This document shows, one piece after another, positions 9,271-17,839 of a DNA stretch of 34,936 bases. The notes below the pieces were generated by a model. That model was not told where the DNA came from. It made no database searches and saw only the letters and a list, made by a program, of their open reading frames with translations. Position numbers and translations under genes: made by a program. Each line of letters opens with the position of its first letter. Position 1 is the stretch's first letter. Location of the stretch: positions 1 to 34,936 of the forward strand of contig JALGVG010000001.1 of assembly GCA_029819875.1 (NCBI GenBank), in the 5' to 3' direction. This stretch comes from Candidatus Zipacnadia bacterium. Lineage in GTDB: Bacteria > Armatimonadota > Zipacnadia > Zipacnadales > Zipacnadaceae.

Positions 9271-10419
9271 TTATTCGTTCGCCACCTGGGGCGGGAAGGC
9301 GAAGTCCAGCCACTTGGCAGCGACGGCAGCTTGCTGGCAGTCACCGGCATGGAAGTACATGCGGAAGTTGAACACCAGGGCATCGCCCTTGGGGAGGGCC
9401 AGGTCGCCGCGCACTGACCAGTCACCGGTGAAGTCGTGCTTGCCCCACTGGTTGACGGTGAACAGCCCGTAGCCTCGCACATGCCAGGTAGTGGGGTAGT
9501 CGTAGTTGTCGGGATGGTCGAAGATCGCCACGCCGCAGGGCTGCTGGCCGATCCTTCCATAGTAGTCCACCCACGGTGCGCGCTTACCCCAGGTTTCACC
9601 TTCCCCGATGCCGCCGTAGGCGTTGACAATAGTGCCGGTTCCTTTGCCGTCGGCGTTCAGTTCAGGATTGAGGCGGATGGTGAGGGTGCCGGCTTCCTTG
9701 GTGTCTCCAAAGAATACGCCGCCATACTCCGCCCGCCAAATGATGCGCCAATCCATAATGCGCGCGTCGTCAGGGGTGTTGTAGACACGGATGCAATACT
9801 CTTCCAACATGAGGGGTTTGCCGTCAGCGTCGGTCCAATCGTTGACAGCGCACAGTTGGCCGTAGACAGGGCCGCTGGTGACGGACTTTTCGCGGTTGCG
9901 GCTATAGCCGTGGCCGGGTTCTTCGCTCCAGCAGTCCACGCCATTGACATCGCCCTGCGCGGTATACAGGGACTTGTGGTGGATGTGGTCGCCCTTGGAG
10001 CGATCATCGAATATCTCGCGGGTCATGTGCACGCCGCCCGGCCCGATGACCGGGTAGCAGTAAGGGCGCACGACGTTGGGGCCGGCGTTCCAGGTGGTGA
10101 ACAGCTCGCCGTTGACCGTGAAGTCCACGGTGTCGCCGTTGTCCTGAACCGCCACGTTGTTTTCTTGCGTCGTCTCGGCAGTGACCTTGAAGCGCTTTGT
10201 CTCGCCGGCCGCGATCTGGGGGACGATGAAAACCATTTCCTTGTCCGTGCACTGGGCCACGAGCTTGCCGACTTCGTTGCCTGCCTCATCAAGCTCCACC
10301 AGGACATGGTTCCCGGCGCACTTGCACTCTGCCTCACAAGGCACAGAGACTATGACATTGTTCCTATCGTGGGGGCCGGCGCTTACTTGCAGGATCTTGG
10401 CATCATCACAACACGGCAT
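9271..10419 (-). CDS. DUF6807 (PmoA-like) family protein with a cysteine-rich N-terminus
   Basis: Core motifs RPYCYPVIGPGGVHMTREI, DHIHHKSLYTAQGDVNGVDCW and HVRGYGLFTVNQWG. ATG 10419 preceded by AAAGGAGGTT. N-terminus MPCCDDAK...VPCEAECKCAGN. Confidence 0.78.
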   Translation of the reverse strand: MPCCDDAKILQVSAGPHDRNNVIVSVPCEAECKCAGNHVLVELDEAGNEVGKLVAQCTDKEMVFIVPQIAAGETKRFKVTAETTQENNVAVQDNGDTVDFTVNGELFTTWNAGPNVVRPYCYPVIGPGGVHMTREIFDDRSKGDHIHHKSLYTAQGDVNGVDCWSEEPGHGYSRNREKSVTSGPVYGQLCAVNDWTDADGKPLMLEEYCIRVYNTPDDARIMDWRIIWRAEYGGVFFGDTKEAGTLTIRLNPELNADGKGTGTIVNAYGGIGEGETWGKRAPWVDYYGRIGQQPCGVAIFDHPDNYDYPTTWHVRGYGLFTVNQWGKHDFTGDWSVRGDLALPKGDALVFNFRMYFHAGDCQQAAVAAKWLDFAFPPQVANE

Positions 10420-10600
10420 TATCTGCGAACCTCCTTTGTTATTGGAAACAGGCTCAATTGTGTCGTAATCAAGGCTTGCACGCAACAGCTGGTAATTCGC
10501 CGCCTGCGGCTGCCGTTCCTGCCTGGCGGCTAAGAAGGCGAATTTGCCCGCTGTTTATAGTATTGCGCCTGCAGGCGGCCGAGCATCAACGAGCGGCCAA

Positions 10601-11944
10601 TCACCGGGCCTGGGCCGAGGAGTCGGACGTCGGGCCTAGGGTAGCAGGGATCTTGCAAGTAATACGCGTGCCCTGCCCTTCTTCAGACCAGACCTCGATG
10701 GTTCCGCCGTGGGCGTCCACGACATTCTTGACGATGCGGGTGCCAAGCCCGGTGCCCATCGGCTTGGTGGAGACGGCCTCGTCGGTGAACAGCTTGGCCT
10801 TGACATGTTCAGGCATGCCGCTGCCGTTGTCTTCGCACTCGATGGCGAAGTAGCTGCCCTCGGGGAACGGGGCATCGGACGGGCCCAGCTTGATACGGAT
10901 GGCAATATGGGAAGCACCCACCGCTTCATCCAGGGCATTGAACAGCAGGTTGTAGATTAGGTTATATACTTGCTTGCGGTCACAGACGACCCGGGGCATA
11001 TCCGGCGGGCTTTCGACGACCACGGTGGTGCCCTGCTTTTCGGCTTGTGCACTCAGCAACGAGACGACACGCTGGGCCACCGATACCACGTCGGTCACCT
11101 CGAACTGCGGTTCGGCCACAATGCCCTTGACTGCGGCGGAGATCTCGGCCATGCGCTGCTGAACCGCCTGGCAGCCCTCGAGGATGATGGCAATCATTTC
11201 CGGGTAGATGGAACGCAGATCGTCAATGGCAGCAGTGAGGCGTTCACGGGTCTGCTCGTCGCCGATTTCGGCGGCCACCTCGTCCAGTTGCGCGAAGCAA
11301 TCATCGGCCACAAACTGCAAGGTCTGGGCGCCGGTTTCGGTGGGTGTTATGAGGTTCTTGACGTCATGGCTGATGTTTCCGATAAAGCGCATGATGGCGG
11401 CGAGGCGTGCTTCCTCGTGCAGGCGCGCGGTCTCCAAGGCGGCGGCGACCTGGGCGCCGACGATTTCCAGCAGGGCCACGTCGTACTCGTCGAACTGCCC
11501 GTCCGCCTTGTTGAGCACTTGCATGACGCCGATAGGCTTGCTTTCCACGCCCTTGAGGGCCACGGTGACCATGTTCTGGGTCACGTATCCGACTCGCTCG
11601 CCCACCTCGCGGAGGTGTTCCTTGCGGGTGGTGACATCCTCGGAGATATCACTTTCGCCGCTTTGGAAGACTTTGCCCGCGATCCCCTGGTCGGGGTCAA
11701 TAGCCAGCCCGGTCAACTGGTCGGCCTTCTCCCCGACCACGTACTTGAAGACGAGCTTGTTCTTTTCGGGGTCGTAGAGCACTATTGACCCGGCGCCGGC
11801 ATCCACGACCTGGAGGCTGAGGTTAAGTGCTTCCTGGACTACTTCTTCGAACTTGGTGATGGAGCTAAGACCCATGGCGATGCGGCGCACCGCGTCCAGT
11901 TGGCGCCTGAGCTGGGTCACCTGTCGTTGTAGCTGGTCACTCAT
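10601..11944 (-). CDS. GAF-domain sensor histidine kinase
   Basis: GAF region (VVDAGAGSIVLYDPEKNKLVFKYVVG...MVTVALKGVESKPIGVMQVLNK). H-box FIGNISHDVKNL, N-box YNLLFNALDEA, G-boxes EDNGSGMPEHV and GTGLGTRIVKNVVDAHGG. Confidence 0.9.
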   Translation of the reverse strand: MSDQLQRQVTQLRRQLDAVRRIAMGLSSITKFEEVVQEALNLSLQVVDAGAGSIVLYDPEKNKLVFKYVVGEKADQLTGLAIDPDQGIAGKVFQSGESDISEDVTTRKEHLREVGERVGYVTQNMVTVALKGVESKPIGVMQVLNKADGQFDEYDVALLEIVGAQVAAALETARLHEEARLAAIMRFIGNISHDVKNLITPTETGAQTLQFVADDCFAQLDEVAAEIGDEQTRERLTAAIDDLRSIYPEMIAIILEGCQAVQQRMAEISAAVKGIVAEPQFEVTDVVSVAQRVVSLLSAQAEKQGTTVVVESPPDMPRVVCDRKQVYNLIYNLLFNALDEAVGASHIAIRIKLGPSDAPFPEGSYFAIECEDNGSGMPEHVKAKLFTDEAVSTKPMGTGLGTRIVKNVVDAHGGTIEVWSEEGQGTRITCKIPATLGPTSDSSAQAR

Positions 11945-12999
11945 TGGCGCTTCTTCCTGTCATCGGGTGATGATCGGGCAGTCCCAGAGAAGGGTGAGGA
12001 GCCGCCCGTAGCCATCGTCATCCGGCTGGGCCTGGCGAGCAGTGCGCGCTGGCGGCATTGCTTGGCCACCTCGGGATAGCCGGCCTCGGCCGCCACCGTG
12101 GCCGCCATTTTCCACAGCTCGGCATTGTACGGATGGCGGTTGGCCGCCCCCAGTATTTCGGTCAGGCCGTCGCGTTGATAACCCATCAGGTACAAGGCAT
12201 ACCCGGCGGTGGCGGCAGCCAGCCCGTCTGCAGGGTCAATCTCTTCGGCGCGCTTGGCCAGTTCACGCGCATAATCAAGGTCGCGCTTTTCGCGGGTCAG
12301 CAGCATGGCCAGTTGCAGGCTTGCGGGGCCGAACTCCAGGGCGCGGCGGTACTCCTTCTCGGCCCCTGCAGTATCATTCATGCGCTCGAGCACATTGCCG
12401 ACGGCGTAGTGAGCGGAAGGGTCGTCGGGCGCGAGCTTGACCGCCTCCCTGGCTGCCTCCAGGGCCTGCCGGTGGCGCCCTAGGCCCATCAAGGCGGTGA
12501 CGAGGTTGAGCCGTGCGGCCAGCAGTTGCGGGTCAAGCCGGCTCGCCTTCCTGAAGTCGCGGGCGGCTTGTTCGAAGCGGCCGGCCAGCAGGTACAACTC
12601 GCCGCGCAGGTGATAGGCCTCGGCGCTGTCTGGTTTCAACTTCAGGGCGCGCTCTATCCACTTCTGCCCGGCCTCGACATCCGCCAATTTCAGGCAGGCC
12701 TTGGCTGCCTGGAAGTTGGCTTCAAACGAAGAAGGGTCAGCAAGGGCGGCACGCGTGAACTGGTAGTAGGCGTCGTTGTACGATCCCGCATCAGCATACT
12801 TGCGGCCCATCTGGAGCAGTTGTGCCACCGAGGCGTGCGCAGCACCAGTTGCGGTGGCGCTGCGCCGGCAACCGCACACCACCAGCCCGGCAGCGGCCAG
12901 CACTATGAGGCCGGCGATCATGTAACGGTTATGGAGGCGGGCTTGAGCCATTCTCACACTCGCACGCGCGTCGCTTGCCGACTGTGACATATGCAGCAA
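11941..12999 (-). CDS. TPR-repeat protein, probable lipoprotein or membrane-anchored
   Basis: Tandem TPR-like repeats (AYHLRGELYLLAGRFEQAARDFRKASRLDP; ARLNLVTALMGLGRHRQALEAAREAVKLAP). Hydrophobic MIAGLIVLAAAGLVVCGC segment. Stop overlaps the histidine kinase ATG by 4 bp. Start uncertain. Confidence 0.82.
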   Translation of the reverse strand: MLHMSQSASDARASVRMAQARLHNRYMIAGLIVLAAAGLVVCGCRRSATATGAAHASVAQLLQMGRKYADAGSYNDAYYQFTRAALADPSSFEANFQAAKACLKLADVEAGQKWIERALKLKPDSAEAYHLRGELYLLAGRFEQAARDFRKASRLDPQLLAARLNLVTALMGLGRHRQALEAAREAVKLAPDDPSAHYAVGNVLERMNDTAGAEKEYRRALEFGPASLQLAMLLTREKRDLDYARELAKRAEEIDPADGLAAATAGYALYLMGYQRDGLTEILGAANRHPYNAELWKMAATVAAEAGYPEVAKQCRQRALLARPSRMTMATGGSSPFSGTARSSPDDRKKRQ

Positions 13000-13072
13000 T
13001 CATGCACACCATGATAACATGGAAGTTACATCTATCTTCGGCGGGTGAATTGAAAATCCTCTTGGCAATTGC

Positions 13073-13813
13073 CTAGCCGTTGAGCACTTCGATCAGGTCG
13101 TTGCCTTTGGCCACGTGGACGCGCGGCTGCTCGTCGCCCTCGGGCATCCATTCGATGCGCTTGACATAAGGCGGCTCTATCCAGAACTTGCCGATGGAGT
13201 GCCGCCGCTGGATGCCGCGGACAACCGCACTGTATATCAGCTCGCGTGCTTTCTCCGGGTGCAGGTGGATGGCGGCACCACGGTTAAGACCCTCCTTGAC
13301 GGCGGCCGTTTCAATGTCGGGCACCAACTGCCTGGCTTCCCTGCAGCAAGCCTCGTCACCGCTGACCATCACCACGGGCACATCATAGTAGGCACAAAAC
13401 AGCATGTTGCAGCCCAATTCGCCCAGCGAGATGTCGTTGATGGTCAGCTCGGCGACATTGATTGACCCGGTATGCCACAAGTGCCCGTCGAGGGTGCCGG
13501 CCTTGGCGTGCTGGCCGATTATGAGGGCGCAGTCGAACTCTGCGCTGCAGCCGAACGGATAGCGCAGCGGCCTTCCCATCAGCAGCCGGGCAGCGGGGTG
13601 AAGAAGCTCGGGGTTGATGGCCCCGCTGCCGTGGCCGTCCACCACCAAGATATCGTCAGCTCCCGCCTCCAGGCACCCGCGCACGGCGGCGTTGACTTCC
13701 TCGGTGCACAGGCGGCGGCCGGTTTCGTAGTAGCGCCCCTCGGGTCCTGTAAAGTCATCGAAGTTGGCTACTCCCGCCACCCCTTCCATGTCGGTCATGA
13801 TGTACACCTTCAT
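13073..13813 (-). CDS. M55-family peptidase (D-aminopeptidase, DppA-like)
   Basis: MKVYIMTDMEGVAGV, EVNAAVRGCLEAGADDILVVDGHGSG, ALIIGQHAKAGT and PVVMVSGDEACCREA. AAGGAGG upstream of ATG 13813; the longer ORF start (13990) is less likely. Confidence 0.9.
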   Translation of the reverse strand: MKVYIMTDMEGVAGVANFDDFTGPEGRYYETGRRLCTEEVNAAVRGCLEAGADDILVVDGHGSGAINPELLHPAARLLMGRPLRYPFGCSAEFDCALIIGQHAKAGTLDGHLWHTGSINVAELTINDISLGELGCNMLFCAYYDVPVVMVSGDEACCREARQLVPDIETAAVKEGLNRGAAIHLHPEKARELIYSAVVRGIQRRHSIGKFWIEPPYVKRIEWMPEGDEQPRVHVAKGNDLIEVLNG

Positions 13814-14044
13814 TGTGCTACCTCCTTGGACAAGGTGCAGATGCGTACAGCAAGTTTGTTTCCAATTGCACAAATTGTCAAGGCGAAGTCGGCAAAGTGC
13901 AGCGGTCAGCGTTCCAGTACTCAAGGGAGCCTGCAGGGGTGAAGGTTTGCAGCGGGTGAGGAGGAACAAAGTCCGAGCTGAAACGGTCAAATCAACGTCT
14001 CGAGCCGTCGAAGGCGCCCGGCGCTTCTCGCAGCACCGGGTTTG

Positions 14045-14053
14045 TGTTAGAAT
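14045..14053 (+). promoter_or_regulatory. Candidate extended -10 (TGTTAGAAT) upstream of the lipoprotein/lptC/lptA run
   Basis: TG-N-TAGAAT match about 60 nt before GTG 14115; no convincing -35. Confidence 0.3.
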
Positions 14054-14114
14054 ACTGCGTGCTGCAGCCTACCGGGGCCACATGGATCATGCTTTCAGAA
14101 CAGGAGGAATAAGT

Positions 14115-14735
14115 GTGGGCGGCACCTTGAAACAGGCATACTTCGCGCTGCTTGCAGGAGCCATCATAGGCATCTTGCTCCTTACCGGTGGATGCGGCGG
14201 AAGTAGTGGGGGCGCCGGGGGGGTCAGCATCACCGGCATTGTCGCGGACGACGGAACACTGGACCCGATCGGTGGTGCGATGGTGACCATCGGTAGCCTG
14301 ACGGCATTTACGCTTGACAATGGTTCATTTGCCATAAACGGGGCACCGGCCGGAGCCGTGACCGTTTACGTTACGAAGGATGGATACGAGGTGGGCGTCT
14401 TTCCGGTAATGCTGGGGAGCGGAACCAACAACATAGGGACACTGTACCTCAAGCCCACCTTGCAGCCCTCATGCGGCAATGTCAGCGGCACGGTCCAGGA
14501 AGGGAGTGCGCCGGTGGCGGGCGCCATACTGGACTGCGGAGGGGTGAACGCCCGCTCAAAGGCTGATGGGACGTTTACCGTGTATAATGTGCCCGAGGGA
14601 GAACAGCTCTTGTGGGCACAGAGTGCCGACGGGCTGAAGACAGGGTACCGGCTGGTGGACGTGCAGGCAGGGTCGACACTGACCGGCCAGGTCGTGTTCA
14701 TCAGCTCGGGGCCGCCGCCGCCGCCGTTCGGCTAG
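14115..14735 (+). CDS. Lipoprotein with carboxypeptidase-regulatory-like (beta-sandwich) repeats
   Basis: GTG 14115 with AGGAGG 7 nt upstream. Lipobox LLLTGGC. Two CarboxypepD_reg-like repeats (GGAMVTIGSLTAFTLDNGSFAINGAPAGAVTVYVTKDGYE; GAILDCGGVNARSKADGTFTVYNVPEGEQLLWAQSADGLK). Confidence 0.72.
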   Translation: MGGTLKQAYFALLAGAIIGILLLTGGCGGSSGGAGGVSITGIVADDGTLDPIGGAMVTIGSLTAFTLDNGSFAINGAPAGAVTVYVTKDGYEVGVFPVMLGSGTNNIGTLYLKPTLQPSCGNVSGTVQEGSAPVAGAILDCGGVNARSKADGTFTVYNVPEGEQLLWAQSADGLKTGYRLVDVQAGSTLTGQVVFISSGPPPPPFG

Positions 14736-14763
14736 CCGGTTGTCTACTCTCAAAGGGCAAGGA

Positions 14764-15444
14764 ATGGTGAATACCCGCAAACGCAGCAAGATGATAGTGG
14801 GGACGATAGCGGCAGTGGTGGTCGTGGCTGGGGTAGTGATGCTGGTGCGGCGGACGCCCTCCCCGTCCGTCCCTTCGGAGAGTCAACAACCCGGCGGCAC
14901 GGTGAAGGTCAGCCAGCCCGTCGTCAGCCACGCGGAAAAGGGGGCCCTGGCGTGGCAGCTTCAACTGCGGGAGATGAACATCTCGGCCGGCGGGCGAACC
15001 GTGGCCGCCCAAGGCCTGCGGGAGGGCCTTATCTACGACAGCGAGGGCAAGCCGATAGTGCGGGTGACGGCGGACCGCATCAGCGGAGACACCACGACGC
15101 GCAATTTCTCGGTGACCGGCAATGTAACAGTGACCACCCCCAAGGGGGTCGTGTTTTCCACCGACACCGTCAAGTGGATACAGGACGAGGGGAAGCTGGA
15201 ATGTCCGGGCCTGGTGACGATGCGCAGCAAGCAGATGACGGTCACCACGACGGGGCTGGAGTTTTACGTAAACCAGGACCTGGTTAAGTGTCCCAACTTC
15301 ATAAAGATGGTCAACGGCGAAAACACGCTGGTGGGGCGCAACCTGCGCTACAATATCAAGACCGCCAGCTTCGAGCTGGAGAGCGTGCAGGCGCTGTTCA
15401 ATGCCGAGCAAGTTCGAGCGCTGGCACAGGAGGCGCGCCGATGA
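14764..15444 (+). CDS. lptC: LptC-like LPS-export periplasmic protein
   Basis: Single N-terminal TM helix, then REGLIYDSEGKPIVRVTADRISGDTTTRNFSVTGNVTVTTPKGVVFSTDTVKW...VTMRSKQMTVTTTGLEF. ATGA overlap with the OstA-like gene. Confidence 0.72.
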   Translation: MVNTRKRSKMIVGTIAAVVVVAGVVMLVRRTPSPSVPSESQQPGGTVKVSQPVVSHAEKGALAWQLQLREMNISAGGRTVAAQGLREGLIYDSEGKPIVRVTADRISGDTTTRNFSVTGNVTVTTPKGVVFSTDTVKWIQDEGKLECPGLVTMRSKQMTVTTTGLEFYVNQDLVKCPNFIKMVNGENTLVGRNLRYNIKTASFELESVQALFNAEQVRALAQEARR

Positions 15445-16403
15445 GGTTGCTGCCGCGTAAAATAGCAGTCATTGCGCAGGCCGCCATGCTGGCCGCAGTG
15501 CTGGCAGCGGGGTTGCAGGTAGTGGTGGGCGAGCAGGGCCAGCCGGCCCAGGAGCAAGCAAAGAAAGAAGACCAAGAGGACAAGGTTCGCTTGCAGGCCG
15601 ACCATGTCCGCTACGATGCCGACGCCAAGAAATATATCCTCACCGACATACCCTCCGGCCAGCCGGGCGACGAGTACGAGCAGGTTATCTACAAGCACAA
15701 GGATGTCACCCTGTACTGCGACCGGTCGGAATACGACGAGGCCAAGGATACAGGTATTGCAATCGGGCACCTGAAGGTGACTGCCAAGGACGCGATCATC
15801 ACCGGCACGACCGTGACGGCGGATTTCGGCAAGAAGATCATCACTATCAGCGGCAACGTGGTTATCGTCGCCCAGAAGAAGCGCCCCCAGTCCCGGCAAC
15901 AAAGCAGCCACCAAGCCGGCACTGAGGCCGGTTCGGGCAACCAGGCACCCGCCGAGGGGCAAAAGACCCAGGCAAAGGGCAACCAAGAGGAGGGCCTGGA
16001 GAAGTACAAGTACAAGAAAACCACCATCTGGTGCGACCGCATCGAGTATCACTACGACGACAAGCAGAGGGTTGCCTACATCCGGGGTCCGCTGAAAGCC
16101 GTCCAGGAGGATAAGACAGCGTGGGCGGACAAGGCAATCTACCACGAGCGGGACGATATCCTGGAAGTGGAAGGCAACGTGCGGGTGGTAAGCAAGGAAG
16201 GGGATGAGTTCCGCTGCCCGCGCGCGGTAATCGCGCTGGACGACAACTGGATGGAAGTGGAAAGGGTGGAGGGGCTGATAGTCCGCAAGAAGAAAACGAG
16301 CGCCCAGGGCCAGGGGCAGGGCGGTCAAGCACAGGGAAGCAGTGCAACGTCCAGCGGTTCGCGTGCCGAAGAGAGCCAGCCTGCACCCAGCCCGCAGCAG
16401 TGA
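15441..16403 (+). CDS. LptA/OstA-like protein with two OstA-type segments separated by a Q/G-rich linker
   Basis: VRLQADHVRYDADAKKYILTDI...TVTADFGKKIITISGNVVIVAQKK and TTIWCDRIEYHYDDKQRVAYIRGPLKAVQEDKTAWADKAIYHERDDILEVEGNVRVVSKEGDEFRCPRAVI. Hydrophobic N-terminus. ATGA coupling with lptC. Confidence 0.72.
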   Translation: MRLLPRKIAVIAQAAMLAAVLAAGLQVVVGEQGQPAQEQAKKEDQEDKVRLQADHVRYDADAKKYILTDIPSGQPGDEYEQVIYKHKDVTLYCDRSEYDEAKDTGIAIGHLKVTAKDAIITGTTVTADFGKKIITISGNVVIVAQKKRPQSRQQSSHQAGTEAGSGNQAPAEGQKTQAKGNQEEGLEKYKYKKTTIWCDRIEYHYDDKQRVAYIRGPLKAVQEDKTAWADKAIYHERDDILEVEGNVRVVSKEGDEFRCPRAVIALDDNWMEVERVEGLIVRKKKTSAQGQGQGGQAQGSSATSSGSRAEESQPAPSPQQ

Positions 16404-16480
16404 GACAAGGCAGTTGCTTTGCAGTGGGGGCGGCTGTTGCCAAGCGGCGGCGGGATAGGCGGCAGGAGGCTGCTTGGGAA

Positions 16481-17635
16481 TTACTTTTCGTACAAGCCGG
16501 CGAGGAATTCCTTGCGCAAGGCCAGGCGGATGGCAGTGACGACGGCCTGGGCGGTATCAGCAACAGACTTGTTGGCCAACTTGGCGTCGAAGTCGTAGAC
16601 CGTCAGGATGGGGTGGCCGGCGGCGCTGACGGTGTAATGGTCACCGTCTTGGCGGGCGTGAAACTCGTAACTGTCTGCGCCGTCGGCAAGCACCTGCGTA
16701 AGTTCGGCAACCATCCGCTTGCCGCGGGCCTGAGGGTCGGTGTCGCCGGGGGCCTGGGCGAAGCGGAACAGCTCTACGCCCCACAGTTTCAGTACCCAAA
16801 TCTTGTCGCTGCCGGGATCCTGGTCATCGCTGAGGGCTTCGACAACCGGCGGGTCCCACTTGGTGACTGCGCGGCGGTTGATGAAGATACCGGCATCTTC
16901 CAGCGCCTGGGTGATGTATACACAGCGGTCAACCGAAGGGGGATGGTCTTCCAGAATGCCGCCGTCAATCCGGACGGTGGCTCGCTCCTTGGCGGCCAGG
17001 CGCTCCATGAAGGTGAGCAGTCCGACGGGGTTGTACTTCGTATGCAGCAGATACTGAATGGCGTGCAGGTCGGCCTGCTTCTCGATGTCCATGGAGTAAT
17101 GGGACAGCACGCCGCGCGTCGCCAGGCCGCCGGCTTGCCAGACAGCCCAGGGCATTTCCTCGTTGCCGCCTACCATCATGGCAGCCAGCACGGCCGCCGC
17201 AGTAGCGATGGTCAGGTGCTGGGCGCGGTCAAGTTGCTTGAGGGCGTCGAAGGTGCAGTTGTGCGCCATTTCGTGGGCAATAACCGCGGCCAGCTCGTGT
17301 TCGGACTGGACGGCCTTCACCAGCCCCTTGTACACGTAGATGTATCCGCCCGGTACGCTGAACGAGTTGACCTCGTCGCTGTCGAGCAGTTTTATCTTGT
17401 ACTTGACATCCGGCCGCGGCGTATGGGGCGCGATCGCCTTGACCATGGCCTGGACCTGGGCCAGGACGGCATCGGCCTCCTTGCCGGTCCATGCCTTGTA
17501 TTTTTTGTCTATCTCGGCGGCAACCTCGGCGCCGATCCTGGCCTCGTACTGGGGGTTATACTTCTTGGCCAGGCACAAGGACTGCACCAGCAACAGCGCC
17601 GATATTACAACCAGACCGCGAACGCCGGCTCTCAT
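16481..17635 (-). CDS. M48-family Zn metalloprotease, secreted or membrane-associated
   Basis: Zn motif VIAHEMAHN (HExxH), VNSFSVPGGYIYVYKGLV, and the third-ligand region LSHYSMDIEKQADLHAIQYL. N-terminal signal sequence. Confidence 0.87.
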   Translation of the reverse strand: MRAGVRGLVVISALLLVQSLCLAKKYNPQYEARIGAEVAAEIDKKYKAWTGKEADAVLAQVQAMVKAIAPHTPRPDVKYKIKLLDSDEVNSFSVPGGYIYVYKGLVKAVQSEHELAAVIAHEMAHNCTFDALKQLDRAQHLTIATAAAVLAAMMVGGNEEMPWAVWQAGGLATRGVLSHYSMDIEKQADLHAIQYLLHTKYNPVGLLTFMERLAAKERATVRIDGGILEDHPPSVDRCVYITQALEDAGIFINRRAVTKWDPPVVEALSDDQDPGSDKIWVLKLWGVELFRFAQAPGDTDPQARGKRMVAELTQVLADGADSYEFHARQDGDHYTVSAAGHPILTVYDFDAKLANKSVADTAQAVVTAIRLALRKEFLAGLYEK

Positions 17636-17726
17636 ATAGTATCAATCCTAAGTAGATGGTACTATTTATGACGCCCGGCAGGGCAAGAAGTTCCGCCGGA
17701 AGGGGGATTTGCGGGCGCCGGCAGGC

Positions 17727-17756
17727 TTGCCAGCAGCAGCGCGCTTGCGGTATGAT
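17727..17756 (+). promoter_or_regulatory. Candidate sigma70-type promoter for gltX
   Basis: TTGCCA (17727-17732), 18-nt spacer, TATGAT (17751-17756), followed by a short structured leader. Confidence 0.5.
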
Positions 17757-17839
17757 AGGTACCAGGGCCGGGGCAGCTCGGCCCTCGACTATTGTCAGGA
17801 CAACAGGTAAACGGGGCCTGTCACCCGGGAGTGAGAAAC

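Noticed and set aside
10566-10577. Palindrome CGCCTGCAGGCG downstream of the histidine kinase
   Set aside because: No loop and no adjacent T-run on either strand, so not a convincing terminator; short GC palindromes are common at this composition.
13064-13073. GGCAATTGCC palindrome at the end of the M55 gene
   Set aside because: Only 10 bp without a loop and overlapping the stop codon region; no T-run.
13955-13985. GAGGAGGAACAAAGTCCGAGCTG resembles the RNase P RNA CR-I segment (GAGGAAAGTCCGGGC)
   Set aside because: Only about 130 nt remain before the next gene, the 3' conserved partner (ACAGAA...GGCTTA-like) is not visible, and the match has an insertion. Best treated as chance unless an Infernal RnpB scan says otherwise.
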